NCBI GenBank assembly: GCA_041621405.1
Contig: JBFKAV010000030.1
Location: 1-26,942, forward strand
DNA: 26,942 nucleotides
Reading direction: 5' to 3'
Origin: JBFKAV01 sp041621405
GTDB taxonomy: Bacteria > Pseudomonadota > Alphaproteobacteria > Rhodobacterales > Rhodobacteraceae
The position numbers were made by a program, and so were the translations under genes. The notes below the pieces were generated by a model. The model did no database searches and was not told the DNA's origin. It was given only the letters and a program-made list of their open reading frames with translations. Of this stretch, positions 1-6,440 are shown in pieces; the first letter of the stretch is position 1; each line of letters begins with the position of its first letter.

Positions 1-462
1 GATCCGCCGGCGGCGCGGCTTCGGCTCTGGCCGCACCGGTCGCTCACCGCGGAGGGCTTCGTCTGGTTCATCGGCGGCACCGCGGCGCTGATCGCGCTGC
101 CGCTGATCGCGGTGCTGGGCACGCCGGTCCTCTGGGGCCTGCTGCCGTTCCTGGTGCTCGCCGTCGCCGGCATCTGGTGGGCGCTGAAGCGCAACCTCCG
201 CGACGCAGCGCTCACCGAGGAGCTCACGCTCTGGCGCGACCGGATCGAGCTGGTGCGCCGCGAGCCGGGAGGGCGTCTGCGCGATTGGACCGCCGATCCC
301 CACTGGGTGCGGGTCGAGCTGCACGAGGCCGGCGGGCCGGTGGAGAACTACCTCACGCTGAGGGGCGGCGGCCGCGAGGTGGAGATCGGCGCCTTCCTCA
401 GCCCCGAGGAGCGGCTTGAGTTGAAGGACGAGATCAGTTCCGCGCTGAACGCCATGCGCTGA
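1..462 (+). CDS. DUF2244 domain-containing membrane protein, 5' end outside window
   Basis: The reading frame is open from the first base of the window, so the start lies upstream; a shorter reading from an internal GTG at 112 would cut the domain. The visible part begins DPPAARLRLWPHRSLTAEG, a basic, aromatic-rich stretch typical of the DUF2244 family. Two hydrophobic helices follow (about window residues 20-40 and 42-60) with only a short turn between them. A soluble C-terminal half of about 90 residues ends in ERLELKDEISSALNAMR. The function of the family is not established; it is common in alphaproteobacteria and I would place it in the inner membrane. The gene ends in TGA. A dyad-rich gap of 137 bases separates it from the next gene, so the two are probably not one simple operon. 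The family call rests on recognition of the pattern, not on a search. Confidence 0.8.
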   Translation, partial: DPPAARLRLWPHRSLTAEGFVWFIGGTAALIALPLIAVLGTPVLWGLLPFLVLAVAGIWWALKRNLRDAALTEELTLWRDRIELVRREPGGRLRDWTADPHWVRVELHEAGGPVENYLTLRGGGREVEIGAFLSPEERLELKDEISSALNAMR

Positions 463-473
463 CCGCCCGAGGC

Positions 474-572
474 GTCACTTGCGTGACCGGTTTGGGCGGC
501 CCTTGACGATCGTCAAGGCAAGCCCGCCCGTCGCGATGCAGTCTGACCCTCGCACCGGGCCCTCGGAGGGCC
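474..572. promoter_or_regulatory. Three dyads, including a perfect 18-bp palindrome, upstream of a small membrane protein gene
   Basis: The gap holds GTCAC-N4-GTGAC at 474-487, the perfect palindrome CCTTGACGATCGTCAAGG at 501-518, and GGCCCTC-N1-GAGGGCC at 558-572. GGGCGG (494-499) and CCGCCC (524-529) flank the 18-mer and could pair around it. The palindrome contains TTGACG, which could act as a -35, but I see no convincing -10. Its length and symmetry resemble MerR-family operators such as SoxR sites; the regulator is unknown. There is no T-run, so it is not an obvious intrinsic terminator. Confidence 0.5.
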
Positions 573-599
573 GCGGCGCAGCCTCGTGGAGGGAACCGG

Positions 600-1025
600 A
601 TGACCGGACGGCCAGGTTGGGCGGTGTGGCTGGCGGCGCTGGCGCTGCTGTTCGGGCTGGCAACCGTCGTCTCCGGTGGCGCGGCGCTTTTCGGCGGGCC
701 GGGGCCGCGCGCCGCGGCGGGCGACGCGGTGCCCTTCGTGCTCTGGTTCAACTTCCTCGCGGGCTTCGCCTATCTGGCAGGAGCGGTCGGGCTCTACCTC
801 TGGCAACCCTGGACCGAGACGCTCGCCTGGGCGATCGCGCTGGCGACGCTCGCAATCTACGCCGCCTTCGGGCTCGCCATCGCAGCCGGGACGGCCTTCG
901 AGATGCGCACGGTCTTCGCGATGGTGCTGCGCGCCGGCTTCTGGCTGGTGATCGCCTTTGCCCTCAGCCGTCGTCGCCGGGCTGCGGACAGAGGGGCCCG
1001 TGACAGCCAAGGCACGACGCCCTAG
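600..1025 (+). CDS. Small hydrophobic membrane protein, unrecognised
   Basis: A 141-residue protein with about four predicted membrane helices: residues about 7-30, 45-68, 74-96 and 103-122. It ends in a short basic, cytoplasmic-looking tail (SRRRRAADRG). I do not recognise a family; there is no obvious catalytic motif. The short sequence EMRTVFAMVLRAGFW before the last helix looks like its most conserved-looking element, but that is an impression. The ATG at 600 is preceded by TGGAGGGA, a good ribosome binding site. Upstream lies the 18-bp palindrome at 501-518, so expression may be regulated. Its stop codon overlaps the stop of the converging YqeY-like gene inside a CTAG tetramer (1022-1025). 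Codon use is strongly GC-rich like its neighbours. Confidence 0.75.
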   Translation: MTGRPGWAVWLAALALLFGLATVVSGGAALFGGPGPRAAAGDAVPFVLWFNFLAGFAYLAGAVGLYLWQPWTETLAWAIALATLAIYAAFGLAIAAGTAFEMRTVFAMVLRAGFWLVIAFALSRRRRAADRGARDSQGTTP

Positions 1026-1480
1026 CCGAGCTTCGCCTTCACCAGGGGGCCCGCCGCCCCGAAGTCCATCTGGCCGGTGTACTTCGCCTTGAGCGCGCCC
1101 ATCACCCGCCCCATGTCGCGGATCGACGCGGCGCCGGTCTCCGCGATCGCGCCGTCGATCGCCGCCGCGATCTCCTCCTCGGAGAGCTGCCGCGGCAGGA
1201 ACTCCTCGATGATGTCGATTTCCTCGCGCTCCCTCTCGGCCAGCTCCAGCCGCCCGCCCTCCTCGTAGGCGCGCGCGCTCTCCTGCCGCTGCTTGACCAT
1301 CTTGCCGAGGATCGCCAGCACCTCGGCCTCGCCGACCCCGCCCTCGGCTCCTTCGCCGCGAAGCGCGATCTCCCGGTCCTTGATGGCGGCATTGAGCAGG
1401 CGAAGCGTCGACAGCCGGCTGGCCGCCTTTTCCTTCATCGCCCGCTTCAGCTCCTCTGCGATCCGGCTCTTCAGCTCCAT
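1022..1480 (-). CDS. GatB/YqeY domain-containing protein
   Basis: A 152-residue soluble protein matching the usual length of the stand-alone YqeY family (about 150 residues). It begins MELKSRIAEELKRAMKEK and carries the family hallmarks: the STLRLLNAAIKDREI helix, VLAILGKMVKQRQESARAY, EEIDIIEEFLPRQLSEEEI, and the C-terminal DMGRVMGALKAKYTGQMDFG. The family shares a domain with the tail of the GatB subunit of tRNA-dependent amidotransferase, which contacts tRNA. What free YqeY proteins do is not settled, so a tRNA-related role is inference. The start is ATG at 1480 (minus strand) with GGGGAATGAGAG just upstream. A sigma70-like promoter lies at 1515-1543. It is divergent from carA and converges on the membrane protein gene with a 4-base overlap. 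Confidence 0.92.
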   Translation of the reverse strand: MELKSRIAEELKRAMKEKAASRLSTLRLLNAAIKDREIALRGEGAEGGVGEAEVLAILGKMVKQRQESARAYEEGGRLELAEREREEIDIIEEFLPRQLSEEEIAAAIDGAIAETGAASIRDMGRVMGALKAKYTGQMDFGAAGPLVKAKLG

Positions 1481-1514
1481 GGCACTCTCATTCCCCGGCG
1501 CTCAGCGGAGGCCC

Positions 1515-1543
1515 ACAATACAGGCTCGGCAAGCCGTGCACAA
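1515..1543 (-). promoter_or_regulatory. Predicted promoter of the yqeY-like gene
   Basis: Read on the minus strand, TTGTGC (1543-1538) and TATTGT (1520-1515) are separated by exactly 17 bases. The predicted transcript would start near 1508, leaving a leader of about 28 bases before the ATG. No experiment supports it. Confidence 0.5.
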
Positions 1544-1602
1544 CCGCGCTCCTCCCGACTAAGGATCTGAAAAACAACGGTAAGTCAAATGCACCCCCTG
1601 CC

Positions 1603-1631
1603 TTGACCACGCCCGCGCGGGCCCTTAGGTT
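1603..1631 (+). promoter_or_regulatory. Predicted promoter of carA
   Basis: TTGACC (1603-1608), a 17-base spacer and TAGGTT (1626-1631) match the housekeeping promoter pattern of this group. The predicted start near 1638 gives a leader of about 23 bases containing the carA ribosome binding site GAGAGGGA (1644-1651). I see no room for an attenuator or a PyrR-like leader in this transcript. Confidence 0.6.
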
Positions 1632-1660
1632 CCGCCGAGCCCTGAGAGGGAGTCGCCTCC

Positions 1661-2818
1661 ATGCAAGCCGCCGCGCGTGCCCCCCGCCCGACCGCCTGCC
1701 TGGCGCTTTCGGACGGCTCGGTGTTCTACGGCCAGGGCTTCGGCGCCACCGGCGAGCAGGTGGCCGAGCTCTGCTTCAACACCGCGATGACCGGCTACCA
1801 GGAGATCATGACCGATCCCTCCTACGCCGGCCAGGTCGTGACTTTCACCTTCCCCCATGTCGGCAACGTCGGCATCAACGACGAGGACGACGAGGCGACC
1901 GAGCCCGCCGCCGCCGGCATGGTGGTGAAATGGGACCCTACCGAACCCTCGAACTGGCGCGCCGCCGGGCGCCTCACCGACTGGCTCACCCGCAAGGGCC
2001 GGATCGGCGTCGGCGGGGTCGACACCCGCCGGCTCACCCGGGCGATCCGCCAGCAGGGAGCGCCGCACGTCGCCATCGCCCACGACCCCGGCGGCGATTT
2101 CGACATCGAGGCCCTGGTCGCCAGGGCGCGCGCCTGGCCCGGCCTCGTTGGCCTCGACCTGGCGAAGGAGGTGACCTGCGCGCAGTCCTACCGCTGGGAC
2201 GAGACGCGCTGGGCCTGGCCCGAGGGCTACGGCCGCCGCGAGAGCTCGCGCCACCGCGTCGTGGCGGTGGACTACGGCGCCAAGCGCAACATCCTGCGCT
2301 GCCTCGCCTCGTCCGGCTGCAACGTCACGGTGCTCCCCGCCACCGCCTCGGCCGAGGAAGTGCTCGCGCTCGAACCCCAGGGCGTCTTCCTCTCCAACGG
2401 CCCGGGCGATCCGGCAGCGACCGGCGAATACGCGGTGCCGATGATCCGGGGCGTCCTGGAGAAGGACATCCCGCTCTTCGGCATCTGCCTCGGACACCAG
2501 ATGCTGGCGCTGGCGCTGGGCGCGAAGACAGTGAAGATGAACCACGGCCACCATGGCGCCAACCACCCGGTCAAGGACCTCGAGACCGGCAAGGTCGAGA
2601 TCACCTCGATGAACCACGGCTTCACCGTCGACGCGCAGACCCTGCCCGAGGGCGTCGTCGAGACCCATGTCAGCCTGTTCGACGGTTCGAACTGCGGCAT
2701 CAGGATCGCTGACCGGCCGGTCTTCAGCGTGCAGTATCACCCCGAGGCAAGCCCCGGCCCGCAGGACAGCTACTACCTGTTCGAACGCTTCGCCGAGGCG
2801 ATGGAGACGCGGCGCTAG
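1661..2818 (+). CDS. carA: Carbamoyl-phosphate synthase small (glutaminase) subunit
   Basis: Hydrolyses glutamine and passes ammonia to CarB, which makes carbamoyl phosphate for arginine and pyrimidine synthesis in the cytoplasm. At 385 residues it matches the family length. The N-terminal CPSase domain (about 1-150) shows LALSDGSVFYGQGFGATGE and FNTAMTGYQEIMTDPSYAGQ. The C-terminal class I amidotransferase domain (about 200-385) has the nucleophile Cys276 in FGICLGHQ and the His360/Glu362 pair in YHPEASPG. ATG at 1661 follows a good ribosome binding site and a clear promoter. carB is not adjacent, which is common in alphaproteobacteria. The gene is divergent from the yqeY-like gene, and a gap of about 115 bases separates it from the glycosyltransferase. 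Confidence 0.98.
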   Translation: MQAAARAPRPTACLALSDGSVFYGQGFGATGEQVAELCFNTAMTGYQEIMTDPSYAGQVVTFTFPHVGNVGINDEDDEATEPAAAGMVVKWDPTEPSNWRAAGRLTDWLTRKGRIGVGGVDTRRLTRAIRQQGAPHVAIAHDPGGDFDIEALVARARAWPGLVGLDLAKEVTCAQSYRWDETRWAWPEGYGRRESSRHRVVAVDYGAKRNILRCLASSGCNVTVLPATASAEEVLALEPQGVFLSNGPGDPAATGEYAVPMIRGVLEKDIPLFGICLGHQMLALALGAKTVKMNHGHHGANHPVKDLETGKVEITSMNHGFTVDAQTLPEGVVETHVSLFDGSNCGIRIADRPVFSVQYHPEASPGPQDSYYLFERFAEAMETRR

Positions 2819-2933
2819 GCCCCGCCGCCATAGGGTCCGGACAATGCCCCGGATCCGCCGCGATTGCGCAACACATCGTTAACCTTTGCCGTGGAAGGCT
2901 TCTCCCGCTGGAGACCTTCTGTCGGACGTAACG

Positions 2934-4973
2934 ATGTTGATGGCGCCCCTGAGCCTGGTCAGGACGCCGGGCGAGCGCCCGGCACCCCACCCCCGACCGC
3001 GGATCCGTGCCCAGGGTCCGCTGCTCGGCCAGATCCTTGTCGCGCGCGGCGCGCTGGCGCCGGGCGACCTCGTGAAGGCGCTGGCGCTGCGCGAGCGCGA
3101 GGACACGCGGCTCGGGGAGATTCTCCTCACCCACGGCATGGTCTCGGAGGCCGAATTCTTTGCCGCCCTCGCCGACCAGTGGCAGGCGCGCCTCGTCGAC
3201 CTCGCGGCCGATCCGCCCGACCCGCGGCTGATCGACGCCGCGGGTGCCGAGTTCTGCATCCGGCACCGCCTCGTGCCCTGGAGCCGCGTCGGCGGCGCAA
3301 CCGTCGTCGTCACCGCCCGGCCCGAGGAATTCGCGCGCCGCGCCGAGGAGCTGCCCGCCCGGCTCAGGCCGGCGCTGATGGCGGTCGCCACCGAGCGCGA
3401 CGTCCTTGACGCGCTCCTCGCGCTCCGCTCGCGACGGCTCGCCTGGCGCGCCGAGACCCGGGCCCCCGAGGCCGAGAGCTGCCGCGTCTGGGACGGTCGC
3501 CGCTTCCGCCGCCACTGCCTCGCCGGCCTCGCGCTGCTGGCCGGCGCCCTGCTCCTCGCCCCCGTCGCGACGTTCGGAGCGCTGACGGTGCTGGCGCTCG
3601 CGGCACTACTGGCCAACACCGCGCTCCGCGTCGGCGCGCTTCTGACCGGCGCCCATCGCACCTTTCGCGCGTGCCTGGCCGAGGGGCCGCCGCCGACCCC
3701 GCCGACCATCGCGCGGTTGCCCGTCGTCTCGATCCTGGTGCCGCTCTACCACGAGACCGCCATCGCCGAGCGGCTGCTCGTCCGGCTCTCGCGGCTGACC
3801 TACCCGCGCGAGCTTCTCGACATCTGCCTCGTCACCGAGGACAACGACGAGACCACCCGCGCCACGCTCGCCGCAACCCGGTTGCCGCGCTGGCTCCGCG
3901 TGGTCACCGTTCCCGAGGGCACGCTGCGCACTAAGCCGCGCGCCCTGAACTACGCCCTCGACTTCTGCCGCGGGTCGATCGTCGGCGTCTACGACGCCGA
4001 AGACGCCCCCGTCCCCGACCAGATCCACCGCGTCGTCGCGCGCTTCCACGAGCGCGGCTCCGAAGTTGCCTGCCTGCAGGGCGTGCTCGACTACTACAAC
4101 GCCCGCTCGAACTGGATGGCGCGCTGCTTCGCGCTGGAATACGCGGCCTGGTTCCGCGTGGTGCTGCCCGGACTCGAGCGCATGGGCCTCGCAATCCCCT
4201 TGGGCGGCACCACGCTCTTCTTCCGCCGCGCCGCGCTGGAAGAGCTCGGCGGCTGGGATGCCCACAACGTCACCGAGGACGCCGACCTCGGTATCCGCCT
4301 TGCCCGTCACGGCTACCGCGCCGAGCTGATCGACACCGTCACGGAGGAAGAGGCGAACTGCCGGCCCTGGCCCTGGGTGCGGCAGCGCTCGCGCTGGATC
4401 AAGGGCTACGCGATGACCTGGGCGGTGCACATGCGCGACCCGCGCCGGCTCTGGCGCGACCTCGGGCCGCGCAAGTTCCTGGGGCTTCAGGTGCTGTTCG
4501 GCGGCACCCTGGCGCAGTTCCTGCTGGCGCCGGTGCTCTGGTCCTACTGGCTCCTGATTCTCGGCCTGCCGCATCCCCTGGGCGACGCGGCACCGCTCTG
4601 GGTGGTGCTCTGCGTCGAGGCGGTCTTCCTGTTCTCCTGGGCCGTGAACGTGACGGTGATGCTCGTCGGCGTCTCCGGGCCAAGGCACCGGCACCTGATG
4701 CCCTGGGCGATCACGCTCGGGCTCTACTTCCCGCTGGCGACCATGGCCGCCGCCAAGGCGCTGTTCGAGATGGTCACGCGGCCGTTCTTCTGGGACAAGA
4801 CCTGCCACGGGATCGATGACACGAAGCACGAGGCGCCACACGCCGATCCCGCTGCCGCCGCTTCGGGGCAAGGCTTTGCTCCCACGCCGGCGCGGTGGCC
4901 GGCGCTCGCCGACCAGATCGGCGAGCTCATGCCTGTCCCCGCCGCGCCGCCAGCGCCCGCGCATCCCGCTTGA
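2934..4973 (+). CDS. Membrane glycosyltransferase (GT2, cellulose-synthase-like) with N-terminal MshEN-like domain
   Basis: A 679-residue protein from the ATG at 2934; ATG 2940 is equally possible, and a TTG at 2886 would add 16 residues, but no start has a strong ribosome binding site. Residues about 28-165 form an MshEN-like domain with two tandem repeats, LLGQILVARGALAPGDL (30-46) and RLGEILLTHGMV followed by AALADQ (59-82), the pattern of the cyclic-di-GMP-binding domain of MshE/GspE ATPases. Two hydrophobic helices follow (about 185-220). The GT2 catalytic domain (about 245-480) has YDAEDAP, TEDADLG and QRSRWIKG, the D/TED/QxxRW signature of processive synthases. A C-terminal membrane region of several helices and a proline-rich tail complete it. 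It probably makes or exports a polysaccharide from a nucleotide sugar at the inner membrane; the substrate is unknown. Its last 47 bases overlap the converging gntR gene. A GTTAAC upstream (2879-2884) could be half a CtrA site, but only half is present. Confidence 0.88.
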   Translation: MLMAPLSLVRTPGERPAPHPRPRIRAQGPLLGQILVARGALAPGDLVKALALREREDTRLGEILLTHGMVSEAEFFAALADQWQARLVDLAADPPDPRLIDAAGAEFCIRHRLVPWSRVGGATVVVTARPEEFARRAEELPARLRPALMAVATERDVLDALLALRSRRLAWRAETRAPEAESCRVWDGRRFRRHCLAGLALLAGALLLAPVATFGALTVLALAALLANTALRVGALLTGAHRTFRACLAEGPPPTPPTIARLPVVSILVPLYHETAIAERLLVRLSRLTYPRELLDICLVTEDNDETTRATLAATRLPRWLRVVTVPEGTLRTKPRALNYALDFCRGSIVGVYDAEDAPVPDQIHRVVARFHERGSEVACLQGVLDYYNARSNWMARCFALEYAAWFRVVLPGLERMGLAIPLGGTTLFFRRAALEELGGWDAHNVTEDADLGIRLARHGYRAELIDTVTEEEANCRPWPWVRQRSRWIKGYAMTWAVHMRDPRRLWRDLGPRKFLGLQVLFGGTLAQFLLAPVLWSYWLLILGLPHPLGDAAPLWVVLCVEAVFLFSWAVNVTVMLVGVSGPRHRHLMPWAITLGLYFPLATMAAAKALFEMVTRPFFWDKTCHGIDDTKHEAPHADPAAAASGQGFAPTPARWPALADQIGELMPVPAAPPAPAHPA

Positions 4974-5589
4974 GCCGGGTCTCGAAGGCCTTGGAGATAT
5001 GCGCCTTCACGGCCTCATAGGCGCGCTGGCCGTCGCGCGCCGCGATCGACTCGACGATGGCTTCGTGCTCGGCCAGCGTCTTCTCGCCCCTGCCTTCGAC
5101 GGCGATCGAGGTCGTAGCGAGAAGCGCCATGTGGCGGTGCACGAGATCGAGCTGCTGCACCAGGAAACGGTTGTGCGAGGCAAGGTGAATCTGCTTGTGG
5201 AAGCGCCGGTTCGCCCGGCTCATCGCCTCGGGGTCGCCAAGCAGCGCCCGGTCCTCCGACGCCATCTCGCGAAGCACGCGGAGCTCCTCCTCGGTGGCGT
5301 GCTGTGCGGCGAGCCGCGCCGCGAGCCCCTCAAGCTCGGTGCGCACGGCGTAGAGCTCGGCGAGCTCGTTGTGGTCGAGCGAGGCGACGATCAGGCTGCG
5401 GCCGTCGCGGGTCAGCATCGACTGCGTCTCGAGCCGCTGCAGCGCCTCGCGCACCGGCGTCCGGCTCACCCCGAAGCGCTCGGCCAGCTCGCTCTCCACC
5501 AGCCGGTCGCCGGGTCGGTAGATCCCGGTGTCGATCGCCTCGAGGATGAGCGAATAGGCGTCCTTCTGCGAGCTCTTCTGGTCTCTCAT
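4927..5589 (-). CDS. GntR-family transcriptional regulator, FadR/FCD subfamily
   Basis: A 220-residue regulator starting at the ATG at 5589 (MRDQKSSQKDAYSLILEAI). A TTG-type extension to 5670 would add 27 low-complexity residues and is less likely. Residues about 8-75 form the winged helix-turn-helix, with YRPGDRLVESELAERFGVS and RTPVREALQRLE, the classic GntR signature. The rest is an FCD ligand-binding domain. Likely metal ligands are in ANRRFHKQIHLASHN, the next HRHM segment, AEHEAIVESI and VKAHISKAF. The first acidic ligand often seen in the family is an asparagine here (NRRFH). The effector is unknown; FCD regulators usually bind small carboxylic acids. It is divergent from the HAD nucleotidase gene by 116 bases and its 3' end overlaps the glycosyltransferase gene. 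Neither neighbour identifies its target. Confidence 0.93.
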   Translation of the reverse strand: MRDQKSSQKDAYSLILEAIDTGIYRPGDRLVESELAERFGVSRTPVREALQRLETQSMLTRDGRSLIVASLDHNELAELYAVRTELEGLAARLAAQHATEEELRVLREMASEDRALLGDPEAMSRANRRFHKQIHLASHNRFLVQQLDLVHRHMALLATTSIAVEGRGEKTLAEHEAIVESIAARDGQRAYEAVKAHISKAFETRLKRDARALAARRGQA

Positions 5590-5617
5590 CGCCGTCTCCG
5601 CCGTGCTTGCGCCCGGA

Positions 5618-5647
5618 ACGCTAGACCCTCGGCGCAACCGCGCGCAA
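5618..5647 (-). promoter_or_regulatory. Predicted promoter of gntR-type regulator
   Basis: On the minus strand TTGCGC (5647-5642) and CTAGCG (5624-5619) are 17 bases apart; TAGCGT gives 18. The predicted start near 5611 gives a leader of about 22 bases with GGAG before the ATG at 5589. Confidence 0.45.
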
Positions 5648-5669
5648 GCGTCGCCATTGCCGCGCCCCA

Positions 5670-5698
5670 TTGCCGCGTCGGTGGCCCCGGACTAGGGT
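5670..5698 (+). promoter_or_regulatory. Predicted promoter of the HAD nucleotidase, possibly leaderless
   Basis: TTGCCG (5670-5675), 17 bases and TAGGGT (5693-5698). The ATG at 5706 lies only 7 bases after the -10, and the bases between show no ribosome binding site. Transcription may therefore begin at or very near the start codon. Confidence 0.4.
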
Positions 5699-5705
5699 CG
5701 CGGCC

Positions 5706-6353
5706 ATGGTGGCCGAGCATTTCTCCCACGTCGAGCACTGGGTGTTCGACCTCGACAACACGCTCTACCCGCCCGAGGCACGGCTCTTCGACCAGATCGA
5801 GGTGAAGATGACCGCCTGGGTGATGCAGGCGCTGGCGGTGTCGCGCGACGAGGCCGACCGCCTCCGCAGGCACTACTGGCACAGCTACGGCACCACGCTC
5901 GCGGGCCTGATGGCTGAACACGGCGTCGAGCCCGGCCCCTACCTCGCCGAGGTGCACGACATCTCCTTCGACGCGCTCACCCCCGACCCCGCGCTCCGGG
6001 CTGCGATCGCCCGGCTGCCGGGGCGCAAGATCGTCTACACCAACGCCGACGCGCCCTATGCCGAACGGGTGCTGGGCGCGCGCGGGCTCGCGGGCCTGTT
6101 CGACGCCGTCTTCGGCGTCGAGCACGCGGGCTTCCGTCCGAAGCCCGAGCGCGCCGCCTTCGAGGCGGTCTTCGCCGCGGGCGCTGTCGCCCCGACCCGC
6201 GCCGCGATCTTCGAGGACGACGCGAGGAACCTCGCCCAGCCGCATGCGATGGGGCTGCGCACCGTCCACGTCGCGCCCGCGCCCGAACCGGCGCCGCACA
6301 TTCACCACCATACCGACGATCTCTCCGCCTTCGTCGCAAGCCTCTCCACCTGA
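5706..6353 (+). CDS. HAD-superfamily pyrimidine 5'-nucleotidase
   Basis: A 215-residue cytoplasmic phosphatase, predicted to dephosphorylate pyrimidine nucleoside monophosphates. The HAD nucleophile motif is FDLDNTLYP, with Asp15 as nucleophile and Asp17 as general acid/base. Motif II is in KIVYTNADAPYAERVL, the conserved lysine is in FRPKPERAAFE, and motif IV is IFEDDARNLAQPHAMG. This combination, with the cap helices RLRRHYWHSYGTTLAGLM, is typical of the Sdt1/PHM8-like pyrimidine 5'-nucleotidase family common in alphaproteobacteria. The ATG at 5706 was chosen over a TTG at 5670 because the extra residues fall before the conserved fold and over the predicted promoter. No ribosome binding site is visible. 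It is divergent from the gntR gene; the next gene begins 87 bases downstream. Confidence 0.9.
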   Translation: MVAEHFSHVEHWVFDLDNTLYPPEARLFDQIEVKMTAWVMQALAVSRDEADRLRRHYWHSYGTTLAGLMAEHGVEPGPYLAEVHDISFDALTPDPALRAAIARLPGRKIVYTNADAPYAERVLGARGLAGLFDAVFGVEHAGFRPKPERAAFEAVFAAGAVAPTRAAIFEDDARNLAQPHAMGLRTVHVAPAPEPAPHIHHHTDDLSAFVASLST

Positions 6354-6440
6354 GCCGCCAGCACCGGGCCGCGGCGCGACGCTCTGACGCTTGGCCCGCA
6401 TCCGTACTTGCCCTATGTCGAGCGGAAGGAGAGCGCAGCC

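Noticed and set aside
1638..1660. Regulatory leader (PyrR-like or arginine-responsive) for carA
   Set aside because: The predicted leader is only about 23 bases, too short for such structures.
2875..2890. CtrA-type binding site (GTTAACC) before the glycosyltransferase
   Set aside because: Only one TTAA half site is present; the second half at the 7-base spacing is absent.
3606..4964. Open frame of 452 codons on the minus strand opposite the glycosyltransferase
   Set aside because: Low-complexity shadow frame; the plus strand carries D, TED and QxxRW motifs.
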